Of a DNA stretch of 64,000 nt, positions 1 to 8,029 are shown piece by piece. How positions within the stretch are numbered: the stretch's first letter is position 1; every line of letters begins with the position of its first letter. The translations under genes and the position numbers were made by a program. A model generated the notes under the pieces. That model made no database searches. It was not told the DNA's origin and worked only from the letters and a program-made list of their open reading frames with translations. Source of the stretch: Pseudomonas fluorescens (GTDB taxonomy: Bacteria > Pseudomonadota > Gammaproteobacteria > Pseudomonadales > Pseudomonadaceae); assembly GCF_018614655.1 (NCBI RefSeq), contig NZ_JAGGOG010000014.1, positions 186,001 to 250,000 of the forward strand, read 5' to 3'.

Positions 1-9
1 CCCGACGGC

Positions 10-40
10 TTGAATTGAAGTTGACTTTAACTTGTATCCT
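10..40 (+). promoter_or_regulatory. MerR-family type promoter/operator
   Basis: A -35-like TTGAAT (10-15) and a -10-like TATCCT (35-40) are separated by 19 bp. The spacer holds the imperfect dyad AAGTT-N6-AACTT (18-33). A long 19-bp spacer with a central dyad is the hallmark of promoters that MerR/SoxR-family activators twist into shape. The layout predicts that a MerR-type regulator controls the MFS gene that follows. Such a regulator is often encoded divergently, which here would be to the left of the window. No transcription start is proven. Confidence 0.5.
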
Positions 41-70
41 CGGCGCAAGTTCAACCAGACGGGAGGCAAA

Positions 71-1282
71 ATGGGCATATCAATGGCTACGGCAGATGCT
101 GCCAGCGTTCAGCAGCGCGTGGACTGGATCGTGGTTTTGAATGTGGTGTTGGCAGGCATCGCCGCGGCCATGCATGTTGGCAAAACAACCATCGCCCTGC
201 CGTCCTTGCAACAGGAGTTCGGCGGCTCGCTCGCTTCACTAAGCTGGATCATGTCGGTGTTCCCACTCGTTGGCGTATTCGGCGGCATCGCGGCCGGCAT
301 GCTGGTTCGGCACTGGGGCGACCGGCGACTACTCATCGCGGGCCTTGGCATCCTCGGTATCAGCAGCCTTGCCGGCGCGCTGACTCACGATTTCGGGTGG
401 TTGCTCGTGAGCCGTTTCACCGAAGGGGTAGGCTTTCTGACCGTCGTGGTCGCGGCGCCCGCCGTGCTCAACCGCACGACGCCGATATCCAGACGCCCCA
501 TCGTATTTGGACTGTGGAGCACCTTCATGGGTGGGGGTATTGCGCTATCGATGCTGATCGGACCGACGCTCGGCAACTGGCGCAACGATTGGTATGTTAG
601 CGCGGCACTGGTGCTAATGACTGCGGCGGCATTATTCCTCACCACACCCGCCGACGCGACGGTCTCACGCCAGGCTGCAACGCCCGTATGGTCGCAACTA
701 CGCAGCGTACTGGGGGCACGCGCAACACTGACGCTTGCGCTGAGCTTCACTGCGTACAACCTGCAGTTTTTCGCGGTGATGACCTTCCTTCCAGTGTTCC
801 TGATGCAGCGCCTGGGTGTGCCCGTCGGTACCGCCGGCGTCATCAGCGCCGCGATCGTCGCCACCAACATAGTGGGCAACCTGTCGGCAGGCCTGTTGCT
901 TTCCCGTGGCATCCGCGCGGGCACACTGATTGCTGGATCCGCTGTTCTCGTTGGCGTCGCAGGCGCGTGTATCTTTTACCCGCAGACGCCGGCCCCGCTC
1001 GCCGTGGTGTTGTGCTTTGTATTCTCGGCGATCGCAGGAATATTGCCAGCGACCATTCTCGCGACCGCCTCGTCAACCGCACCCTCGCCTTCGCTCGCGC
1101 CGCTCAGTATTGGTTGGGTGATGCAGGGCAACTACCTTGGTCAGGTCATCGGGCCGATTTTGATTGGCACCATTGTCGGCACACTTGGCTGGTCAGGGGC
1201 GATTTTTCTGATGATCTTTGCGGCGTTGGTGGGGGTGGCGCTTGGGATGTTGTTACTACGCACATCAGGACGAGCGGGCTAA
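71..1282 (+). CDS. MFS transporter, substrate unknown
   Basis: Inner-membrane major facilitator protein of 404 residues with about 12 hydrophobic segments. The loop after the second segment carries a motif-A-like GMLVRHWGDRR sequence, typical of proton-driven drug or metabolite exporters. I chose ATG 71 because GGGAGG lies just upstream (61-66). The frame stays open to a TTG at 32, but that codon sits inside the promoter. The MerR-type promoter suggests an inducible efflux pump. The substrate cannot be read from the sequence. dusA follows 132 bp downstream on the same strand with its own probable leader, so cotranscription is uncertain. Confidence 0.8.
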   Translation: MGISMATADAASVQQRVDWIVVLNVVLAGIAAAMHVGKTTIALPSLQQEFGGSLASLSWIMSVFPLVGVFGGIAAGMLVRHWGDRRLLIAGLGILGISSLAGALTHDFGWLLVSRFTEGVGFLTVVVAAPAVLNRTTPISRRPIVFGLWSTFMGGGIALSMLIGPTLGNWRNDWYVSAALVLMTAAALFLTTPADATVSRQAATPVWSQLRSVLGARATLTLALSFTAYNLQFFAVMTFLPVFLMQRLGVPVGTAGVISAAIVATNIVGNLSAGLLLSRGIRAGTLIAGSAVLVGVAGACIFYPQTPAPLAVVLCFVFSAIAGILPATILATASSTAPSPSLAPLSIGWVMQGNYLGQVIGPILIGTIVGTLGWSGAIFLMIFAALVGVALGMLLLRTSGRAG

Positions 1283-1414
1283 AAACATCGGGAGATGGCG
1301 AGGACGGGCCGAGCTCACGACAGCGCGACCAACGGCTCGCCGAGAGCATCAACCCCCGGCCGCGTTATTACTGATAAACTTCCCTCCTCTGCTCTCCGCC
1401 CTTCAGATTCTCCA

Positions 1415-2410
1415 ATGTCCCTACAAACAGCCACACCGCAAGTGCTTTCCCGTCGTTTCTCCGTCGCGCCCATGATGGACTGGACGGACCGCCACTGCCG
1501 TTTCTTCCTGCGCCTGCTCTCCAAACACGCCTTGCTCTACACCGAGATGGTCACCACTGGCGCAATCCTCCACGGTGACCACGACCGCTTCCTGCGTCAC
1601 AACGAAGCCGAGCACCCGCTTGCCTTGCAACTGGGCGGCAGTGTACCCGCCGACCTGGCCGCTTGTGCCCGCATGGCCCAAGCCGCTGGTTACGACGAGG
1701 TGAACCTCAACGTCGGTTGCCCCAGTGATCGCGTGCAAAACAATATGATCGGCGCCTGCCTCATGGCTCACCCCGCCCTGGTGGCGGATTGTGTGAAGGC
1801 GATGCGTGACGTGGTGTCGATTCCGGTGACGGTGAAGCATCGCATTGGGATCAATGGCCGGGACAGTTACGCCCAGTTGTGTGATTTTGTCGGGCAGGTG
1901 AAGGACGCGGGCTGTACCAGTTTTACCGTACATGCGCGGATCGCGATTCTGGAGGGGTTGTCACCCAAGGAGAATCGGGACATTCCGCCGCTGCGTTATG
2001 ACGTGGCAGCGCAGTTGAAGCAGGATTTTCCGGCGCTTGAGATTATTCTCAACGGCGGGATCAAGACGCTTGAGCAATGCGAAGAGCACTTGCAGGTGTT
2101 TGACGGGGTGATGCTGGGGCGCGAGGCTTATCACAATCCTTATGTGCTGGCGGAGGTGGATCAGCGGTTGTTTGGCAGCTCTGCGCCGGTGATCAGCCGG
2201 GCTGAAGCGTTGGCACAGTTGCGGCCTTATATAGCCGAGCACTTGGCGACGGGAGGGTCGATGCATCACATCACTCGCCATGTACTGGGGCTGGGGACGG
2301 GATTTCCGGGAGCGCGCAAGTTTCGGCAGTTGTTGTCGGTGGATATTCATAAGGCCAGCGATCCGTTGGCTTTACTCGATCAGGCAGCGGGGTTGTTGGA
2401 GGGGCGGTGA
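1415..2410 (+). CDS. dusA: tRNA-dihydrouridine(20/20a) synthase DusA
   Basis: FMN-dependent, NADPH-using enzyme that reduces uridine 20/20a in the tRNA D-loop. The protein has 331 residues. SVAPMMDWTDRHCR (about 16-29) is the N-terminal FMN-barrel signature. YTEMVTTGA is typical of DusA rather than DusB or DusC. NVGCPSDRVQ holds the catalytic cysteine (Cys102). ITRHVLGL marks the C-terminal helical tRNA-binding part. The frame is open from 1295, but the first 40 codons do not resemble the family and ATG 1415 gives the usual DusA length. uppP lies convergent 29 bp downstream. Confidence 0.95.
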   Translation: MSLQTATPQVLSRRFSVAPMMDWTDRHCRFFLRLLSKHALLYTEMVTTGAILHGDHDRFLRHNEAEHPLALQLGGSVPADLAACARMAQAAGYDEVNLNVGCPSDRVQNNMIGACLMAHPALVADCVKAMRDVVSIPVTVKHRIGINGRDSYAQLCDFVGQVKDAGCTSFTVHARIAILEGLSPKENRDIPPLRYDVAAQLKQDFPALEIILNGGIKTLEQCEEHLQVFDGVMLGREAYHNPYVLAEVDQRLFGSSAPVISRAEALAQLRPYIAEHLATGGSMHHITRHVLGLGTGFPGARKFRQLLSVDIHKASDPLALLDQAAGLLEGR

Positions 2411-2439
2411 CTGGGTGGGCGTAATGCGCACCCGTTCTA

Positions 2440-3273
2440 TCAGCCAGCTGAAACCGCAGTCCAGTTCACCCACCCGAATACCCAAGTCGCCAGGATCAGC
2501 AAGCCGAAGGCAATACGGTACCAGGCAAATGCCGCGTAGCTATGGCTGGCGATGAACTTGAGCAATCCACGCACTGCGATCATCGCGAAAAAGAACGCGG
2601 TCACAAAACCCAAGGCAAATACGGGCAGATCGCTGGCCTGGAACAGATCCCGGTACTTGTAGCCTGAGTACACGGCGGCGCCAACCATGGTCGGCATCGC
2701 CAGAAAGAACGAATACTCGGTGGCCGCCTTGCGCGACAGACCAAACAACAAGCCCGCGATAATGGTCGATCCGGATCGGGAAGTGCCCGGTATCATCGCC
2801 AGGCATTGGGCAAAACCAATCTTTAGTGCATCGGACCAGCGCATATCGTCAACATGCTCAACGTGCACCTTATGTTCGCGCTGCTCTGCCCACAACATGA
2901 TAACTCCACCCACAACCAGAGCGACGGCCACGGTAATCGGGTTAAACAGGTACTCATGAATTTTATCGGCGAACAATACGCCGAGGACAACGGCAGGAAG
3001 AAAACCGATCAGCAAATTCAGCGTAAAGCGTTGTGCATTACTCTGGGTAGTTAAACCGCTGGCAATTTCAAGGATCTTTGAACGAAACTCCCAAACAACA
3101 GCCAGGATGGCACCCAGCTGAATAATAATATTAAACGCCATGGCGCGCTCACCACCAAAGCCTAACAAATCCGCAACAATAATTTGGTGGCCCGTACTGG
3201 AAATTGGCAAAAATTCTGTCAATCCTTCTACTGCACCTAAAACCAGTACCTGCACAAGGGTCCAAAAATCCAT
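2440..3273 (-). CDS. uppP: Undecaprenyl-diphosphatase UppP (BacA type)
   Basis: Integral inner-membrane enzyme of 277 residues that dephosphorylates undecaprenyl pyrophosphate to recycle the lipid carrier used for peptidoglycan and surface polysaccharides. Both family signatures are present: the [14 protein letters not shown] box (about 16-29) and PGTSRSG (162-168), with roughly eight membrane segments. ATG 3273 gives the normal family length. The gene directly borders the EPS locus, whose Wzx/Wzy-type assembly uses the same carrier, but it is a housekeeping gene and has its own upstream region. Confidence 0.95.
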   Translation of the reverse strand: MDFWTLVQVLVLGAVEGLTEFLPISSTGHQIIVADLLGFGGERAMAFNIIIQLGAILAVVWEFRSKILEIASGLTTQSNAQRFTLNLLIGFLPAVVLGVLFADKIHEYLFNPITVAVALVVGGVIMLWAEQREHKVHVEHVDDMRWSDALKIGFAQCLAMIPGTSRSGSTIIAGLLFGLSRKAATEYSFFLAMPTMVGAAVYSGYKYRDLFQASDLPVFALGFVTAFFFAMIAVRGLLKFIASHSYAAFAWYRIAFGLLILATWVFGWVNWTAVSAG

Positions 3274-3837
3274 AAACTCTCCGCCAGGCCATTCTTATTG
3301 AACAACCCATTAATCGTATTAGTACATCTAGCAACCTAGCACTATTCAATGACAGGTAAATACCCACTGCCTAATAAGACACTTGGCCAATCATGATCAT
3401 TTAGTCGAGGGAACCGACGGATAATAAGTCTTATCAAACCACACACTCAAGGATTGTTATTAATCGTCCGGCTAATGCATCGCCAGAGGCTTCGGTGTAG
3501 ACAGATGACTCCTTGCTCTGGTAAAACGTGACGGAGTTCACATATTTGGAATTTTCTCAGAATTAATCGTCGTCGAAGTAAGTGATGGCCTTTTGAGGAC
3601 AAATACATGTCGTCAGCGGCTAAAAATAGTGGCACAATTTCACATTGCCACCATCTAAGGGTGTCAATTCATTAGTTCAGCCAGCTGGGAAAAGCAACTA
3701 AAAACTCGAAAAACCTCTGTGTATGTTAGAAAACTCTCGACACACACGTAGAATTCGTTTGAATGTTACCAATTGTCAGTCACAGATGAGAACCGGTGCT
3801 TTAACATCCCGATGTCAGCACCCATTCGAGTCAAAGC
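3274..3837. other. AT-rich intergenic region at the EPS locus boundary
   Basis: A 564-bp gap between divergent uppP and the first EPS-linked regulator, clearly more AT-rich than the flanking housekeeping genes. It must hold both promoters. I find no convincing gene: the minus-strand reading frame at 3447-3635 has no recognisable content or ribosome site. A TGTTAGAAA element at 3724-3732 recurs in other gaps of the locus (see 6169-6223 and 25647-25659). Confidence 0.5.
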
Positions 3838-4581
3838 ATGATGCTTACAGGGAAATTAGCGACTAGACACCTGCGCCCGACAAATGAGGAACCTGGTGTT
3901 CTCACCTTGGGTCGTACCCGCAGTGTGGCCGAGAACTTTAAGGCATTAGTCGCAAGGCATGTGAACTCTGATATAGCTCTTGATGCTAGCTCATACACTA
4001 ATTCACATAAGAAAAGTGAACGCACGGATGCGTATCGCGCCATCTTCATCATTATCGACGGCCCTCAAGCTCTCGATGAGAGCCTGGCGCTGGTGGAAAA
4101 CCTTCGCTCCATCCATTTAAATCCAATCATCTGTGCCGTCATCACAGGCCGAGGCGCCTACAACAAGATGAAGTATTATCTTGCTGGGGCCGACTGCTGT
4201 ATCAAGCTCAATACCTTGACCGACGAAAGCTCTGAGTTGCTGTCCGAATTCTTCACCAGTGAAGAGTGGCAACGAGAAGTCAACCTGGTGCTGGATCCCA
4301 CCCGTATATGCCTGTTAGGCCCCCGCAAGAAGCTGGACATCTCGTTTGCAGAAATGAAAATTCTGGAGGCATTGGCGCAAACCAGCAACCATATATTGAG
4401 CCATGACGAGATCGCCAGAATCATGGGCCTGAACGCCAATTTTTACGACCCCAGGGCTTTGGAGAAATCAATCAGCCGTCTTCGCGGAAAAATAAAAGAC
4501 ATGTATGGTACTCACAATGCCATTCAGAGCATTCGCGGGCATGGATACCGCTTGATGAGGGGTCTGATCTCGACCGCCTGA
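3838..4581 (+). CDS. Orphan winged-helix regulator with degenerate receiver domain
   Basis: 247-residue protein with two parts. The N-terminal half resembles a response-regulator receiver: a beta-3-like IFIIID, an AVITG segment with the conserved threonine, and an AGADCCIKL segment matching the [10 protein letters not shown] region of normal receivers. The acidic pair at the end of beta-1 is missing, so phosphorylation is doubtful. Residues about 170-240 form an OmpR/PhoB-type winged helix, including SRLRGKI and SIRGHGYRL. No histidine kinase is nearby. It is the first gene of the EPS locus and probably regulates it. The ligand or signal is unknown. Confidence 0.75.
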   Translation: MMLTGKLATRHLRPTNEEPGVLTLGRTRSVAENFKALVARHVNSDIALDASSYTNSHKKSERTDAYRAIFIIIDGPQALDESLALVENLRSIHLNPIICAVITGRGAYNKMKYYLAGADCCIKLNTLTDESSELLSEFFTSEEWQREVNLVLDPTRICLLGPRKKLDISFAEMKILEALAQTSNHILSHDEIARIMGLNANFYDPRALEKSISRLRGKIKDMYGTHNAIQSIRGHGYRLMRGLISTA

Positions 4582-4606
4582 ATCACCTATGGAAAGGAGT
4601 TGTTGC

Positions 4607-5293
4607 ATGAATGCGACTGGAGGTACCTCACCCGCAAAGGCCCAGAATCGCTACCTGGCCCGACAACAGTTCCTGTTACGTGATAACCACCCGCTTGCCA
4701 GTGAGACAAGAACTACCGCGCCGTCGCCCTGGAGGATGCCAGCCGGGCAATCGTGCGGGTGCAGCTGTAATGCACTGGTGCATCCGCACCGGGATCCCGC
4801 TTCCCGGATAGACCGCCGCTCGTACCACCCCAAAAAATATTTGAACCGAACGACCCTCTTCCTGTCAAAACCGAGCCTTGCCAGTTTTTCGATGGTCAAA
4901 GAGCCGTTTCAGTCGGGCAACAACTTGTGCGATCTCGGTCATACACTGGCCGTGTCACTCAATGAACACCCCTTCTGGGAAGTAGATTCCAAATATAAAA
5001 AAATCATTATTTATAATATGTATCGTCTGAAAGATCATGGTATAGAAATCGCTCGGGATGAATACAGCATCCAACGCAAAGCGCTAACAGGCTTCAATTC
5101 ACTGAATTTGACCAACCACATCAAGGTATCCATTTCACCCCAGGACCAGTGTTTGAAGCTCAATGGTAATCCTGAGTTTCTCAATAAGCACCATGACCGT
5201 ATGGTGACACTGACCCACAATAACAAGATTTTTTATTGCCGATCGAGTAGAGCATATCGAGAGCCATTCATTGGCCTAGGCGCGGCCCTTTGA
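4607..5293 (+). CDS. Hypothetical protein of unknown function
   Basis: I do not recognise this protein. The open frame of about 228 codons begins at ATG 4607, seven bases after AAGGAG; an earlier ATG at 4589 overlaps that ribosome site. The N-terminal 80 residues are rich in Pro, Arg, Ser and Cys (CGCSC) and look disordered. The C-terminal 130 residues are more ordinary, with KYKKIIIYNMYRLKDHG and NHIKVSISP segments. There is no signal peptide or membrane span. It lies between two winged-helix regulators, 25 bp after the first, which suggests cotranscription. The C-terminal half is the more believable part. Confidence 0.45.
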   Translation: MNATGGTSPAKAQNRYLARQQFLLRDNHPLASETRTTAPSPWRMPAGQSCGCSCNALVHPHRDPASRIDRRSYHPKKYLNRTTLFLSKPSLASFSMVKEPFQSGNNLCDLGHTLAVSLNEHPFWEVDSKYKKIIIYNMYRLKDHGIEIARDEYSIQRKALTGFNSLNLTNHIKVSISPQDQCLKLNGNPEFLNKHHDRMVTLTHNNKIFYCRSSRAYREPFIGLGAAL

Positions 5294-5368
5294 CTACTTC
5301 CAAAGGAGCTATTAGTCCACTGCCGATCAACTTTAAACCGCACATTGGTGAACACTTAGGAGAGAGAC

Positions 5369-6040
5369 GTGGAAATCAGTACAACCCTCCCCAGAAAATA
5401 TTTTGTCGTCGTGACTCACAGCACAACATCCCAGCGTGAGCTCGAGACCATTCTGTCCAGCGAGCGTTTCAACTCGTTTGGTACATCCCAAGCACAAATG
5501 TTTATCGAAGGTGTTGCCCAGCCCTCTTCTGCCTCCGTGCTGATGGAGCTCCCATACCCGAACGTGACACGGAAAAATGTCGCCCACCGTATCGAACACG
5601 ATACACAGAAAATGCTTGCCACCCTTGAAGCGGAATGGCTAGCGGCGCAATCCGGGGCGCGCACCAGCGTCACGCCAACCCCCGCTGAATTCAGCGATAT
5701 ACCTGGAGAAAGTGAGGAGGGAGCTCCCGACAACGAAGTGTGGCAACTCGATAACGATCAAAGTGTACTGATTAAAGAGAACATCGAAATAAACCTCACT
5801 GGTTTGGAAGCCACTCTTGTGAGGAAGATGCTTCATCATGAGGATCGCGTCGTCAGCAGGTCTGATCTGATTCTAAGCATTGGCAGAGAGCCCGAGCAGT
5901 ATCGCGGCCTGGAGATGTGCTTGAGTCGATTGCAGGACAAGTTCAAAAGTGCCAGTAAAGGTGAACGGTTATTTCGTGCCGTGAGGAACCGTGGCTATTG
6001 CCTTATCCAAGAAGTGATATCAGAGACACATCCCGCCTGA
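5369..6040 (+). CDS. Second orphan winged-helix transcriptional regulator
   Basis: 223-residue protein starting at GTG 5369, seven bases after AGGAGA. Residues about 130-215 form an OmpR-type winged helix: INLTGLEATLV (wing start), RLQDKFK, and AVRNRGYCL, which replaces the usual VRGxGY. The N-terminal 110 residues begin KYFVVVTHSTTSQRE and do not match a receiver; there is no acidic pocket or phospho-acceptor aspartate. A Pro/Glu-rich linker joins the two parts. With the gene at 3838 it forms a pair of unusual regulators just upstream of the EPS priming gene, and local regulation of EPS is the likely role. Confidence 0.7.
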   Translation: MEISTTLPRKYFVVVTHSTTSQRELETILSSERFNSFGTSQAQMFIEGVAQPSSASVLMELPYPNVTRKNVAHRIEHDTQKMLATLEAEWLAAQSGARTSVTPTPAEFSDIPGESEEGAPDNEVWQLDNDQSVLIKENIEINLTGLEATLVRKMLHHEDRVVSRSDLILSIGREPEQYRGLEMCLSRLQDKFKSASKGERLFRAVRNRGYCLIQEVISETHPA

Positions 6041-6168
6041 CGACCTTACAACAAACATATGACAGTGCGACTACAACAATAAAAAGTGCACTTTGTTTGT
6101 TCCCCCCCACTCCAATTTCACCCGCACTGCCTCCTCTGCACTTCTTGCACCACCCCATCATCGACATT

Positions 6169-6223
6169 TTCTAACAATCGACATTCTCCGCTCGAAAGTT
6201 GGCACTCTGCCATCTTGTTAGAA
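6169..6223. promoter_or_regulatory. Inverted TTGTTAGAA elements upstream of the EPS priming gene
   Basis: A 9-mer TTCTAACAA at 6169-6177 and its inverse TTGTTAGAA at 6215-6223 face each other across 37 bp. The first copy extends to a 13-mer ending in ATCGA that occurs identically at 25647-25659, in the gap before the secreted glycosidase. A shorter inverse form is at 3724-3732 before the first regulator. These gaps all belong to the EPS locus, so the element may be the operator of one of the two orphan regulators. This is inference only. The 325-bp gap 6041-6365 holds this element and the JUMPStart-like leader. Confidence 0.35.
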
Positions 6224-6287
6224 CTCGTCAGACAGTACCTTCATCAATAATTTAATCTATTGACTGACGACAGTTCGACCTCTTGAG

Positions 6288-6309
6288 GCTGTTAGCTTCA
6301 GGGCGTTAG
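6288..6309 (+). promoter_or_regulatory. JUMPStart/ops-like element
   Basis: GCTGTTA (6288-6294) is followed at an offset of exactly 14 bases by GGCGTTAG (6302-6309). In enterobacterial JUMPStart leaders the same GCTGTTA block precedes the ops core GGCGGTAG by the same 14 bases, so the core differs at one position. ops pauses RNA polymerase and recruits RfaH, which suppresses termination in long polysaccharide operons. The site lies about 60 bp before the EPS priming gene on its coding strand. Function in this organism is inferred. Confidence 0.5.
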
Positions 6310-6365
6310 TTAAAATAATAATAAATCCTGCTTAAACAACTCGCGTCTCGACTGTCGATACCTGA

Positions 6366-7784
6366 ATGGACGTCTTTTGGGGATATCGTATGGATCTTAG
6401 TCTTCGTATCAATCGAAATACCGGCCTCAAGGGACTTACCTTTTGGGGCCAATGGGCGCTGGCACAGGGCTTTGTCGTTTTATTGTTGTTCATACTCGCC
6501 AAACAGCAGACCGGAGCGGTCGAGTTCTATTACCGAGTGTGCGCGGCATTGACGGTACTGGCCTCGGTTCCGGCCTATACGTTCAGCGGCGTATACAGAA
6601 AAAGAGATAACTACCTGACGGGGTTGGGACGCCTGTTCGTAGGCTGGTCCATGACCATGGCTGCGCTGGCTTGCATGGCATTTATCTGCAAGGCCGATGC
6701 ACTGTTTTCCCGGGAGGTGATTCTCAGTTGGGCCGTGTTTGGCTTCCTCGGGCAGGCACTGCTGTACGCGCCCTTGCACGGGTTCTCCAAGTATTATCAG
6801 CGGTCACGAAAAAGCGGCCATAGAACCCTGATCGTCGGCACCGGCGAGCTTGCGCTTGGCCTGGCCAAGAACTTGAGCAGTCTCGAGAACCTGCCCTTGG
6901 TGGGCCTGGTCAGCACCGGCGCCGTCGCCCCGCTGAAGCCAGGCGCACCACACATCATTGGTGCGCAGGAAGACCTTCTGGAGTTGATCAGAACCCATGA
7001 CATTCGACGTTTGTACATCACCCTGGCGCTGAGCGAAGCGGCAAAGATCGAAGCAATGTACGTCGACTTGCTAGACGCCAATGTCGATGTGGTCTGGGTG
7101 CCGGACTTGAATAGCCTGACGCTGCTCAATCACTCGGTCAGGGTCGTGGACGGCCTGCCTGCGATCTATTTGAATGAAAGCCCACTCACCAGCCGGCCCA
7201 CCGCAGCGCTGAGCAAGAGCCTGCTGGAAAAAAGTGTGGCGCTGCTGGCAATCATCCTGCTGAGCCCGGTGCTGGCACTTATTGCCCTGGCCGTAAAACT
7301 CAACTCCTCAGGCCCAGTCTTTTTCAAACAGGATCGCCATGGCTGGAATGGCAAGGTGATCCAGGTCTGGAAGTTTCGCTCGATGCGTGTACACAACGAC
7401 CTTGAGGTCAAGCAGGCCAGCCGCAACGATTCGCGCATCACCGCCGTTGGGCGTTTCATCCGCCGCACCTCATTGGATGAACTGCCGCAACTGTTCAATG
7501 TTTTGCAAGGGCACATGGCCTTGGTCGGTCCGAGGCCTCACGCTATCGCCCATAACCACTATTACTCGGGGAAAATTCTCGCCTACATGGCACGCCACCG
7601 AATCAAGCCGGGTATTACCGGGCTGGCCCAAATCAATGGTTGCCGCGGCGAAACCGACACCATCGACAAGATGCAGAAGCGTGTCGAGATCGACCTCAAG
7701 TACATCAATAACTGGTCGTTGTGGCTGGATCTGAAAATTCTGGTGAAGACGCCCTTTACCTTGCTTTCGAAGGACATCTATTGA
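6366..7784 (+). CDS. Undecaprenyl-phosphate glucose phosphotransferase (EPS priming enzyme)
   Basis: 472-residue WcaJ-type inner-membrane enzyme that should transfer glucose-1-phosphate from UDP-glucose to undecaprenyl phosphate, the first step of repeat-unit synthesis. The N-terminal third has four membrane segments. A Rossmann-like RTLIVGTGELALG region follows (about 155). The C-terminal sugar-transferase domain shows a membrane helix, then GPVFFKQDRHG, WKFRSM, RRTSLDELPQLFNVL, VGPRP and KPGITGLAQING, all standard for the family. A second ATG at 6390 would also serve. The gene is monocistronic, with a strong terminator 30 bp after it. Glucose rather than galactose as primer is assigned by family resemblance. 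Confidence 0.9.
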   Translation: MDVFWGYRMDLSLRINRNTGLKGLTFWGQWALAQGFVVLLLFILAKQQTGAVEFYYRVCAALTVLASVPAYTFSGVYRKRDNYLTGLGRLFVGWSMTMAALACMAFICKADALFSREVILSWAVFGFLGQALLYAPLHGFSKYYQRSRKSGHRTLIVGTGELALGLAKNLSSLENLPLVGLVSTGAVAPLKPGAPHIIGAQEDLLELIRTHDIRRLYITLALSEAAKIEAMYVDLLDANVDVVWVPDLNSLTLLNHSVRVVDGLPAIYLNESPLTSRPTAALSKSLLEKSVALLAIILLSPVLALIALAVKLNSSGPVFFKQDRHGWNGKVIQVWKFRSMRVHNDLEVKQASRNDSRITAVGRFIRRTSLDELPQLFNVLQGHMALVGPRPHAIAHNHYYSGKILAYMARHRIKPGITGLAQINGCRGETDTIDKMQKRVEIDLKYINNWSLWLDLKILVKTPFTLLSKDIY

Positions 7785-7813
7785 TCGTCTGACCGTTGAA
7801 GGCGCACCACCAC

Positions 7814-7836
7814 AAGGGGACGAAAGTCCCCTTTTT
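7814..7836 (+). terminator. Rho-independent terminator after the priming transferase
   Basis: Perfect 8-bp stem AAGGGGAC/GTCCCCTT closed by a GAAA tetraloop and followed by a run of T. It ends the plus-strand EPS transcript. The rest of the gap to 8029 shows no gene. Confidence 0.85.
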
Positions 7837-8029
7837 CATGTCTGTGAATCGGGCGTGACCGCCTGCCAGGTTTGGCAGTGGCGCAAGCCATCCGCCAATC
7901 AGGTCAGCGGATGGTATAGGTGGGTTGCGCAAAGGGCTCTGTGCAGCATCATGGGGTGTTTCATGGGCTGCCATTGCGGCCGACCACGGCGCGACCTACA
8001 GGGTTTGTGGCCCTGCAGATCGCCGACCA

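Noticed and set aside
3447..3635. 62-codon minus-strand frame in the uppP upstream gap
   Set aside because: No ribosome site, no recognisable motif, and the composition looks like non-coding AT-rich DNA.
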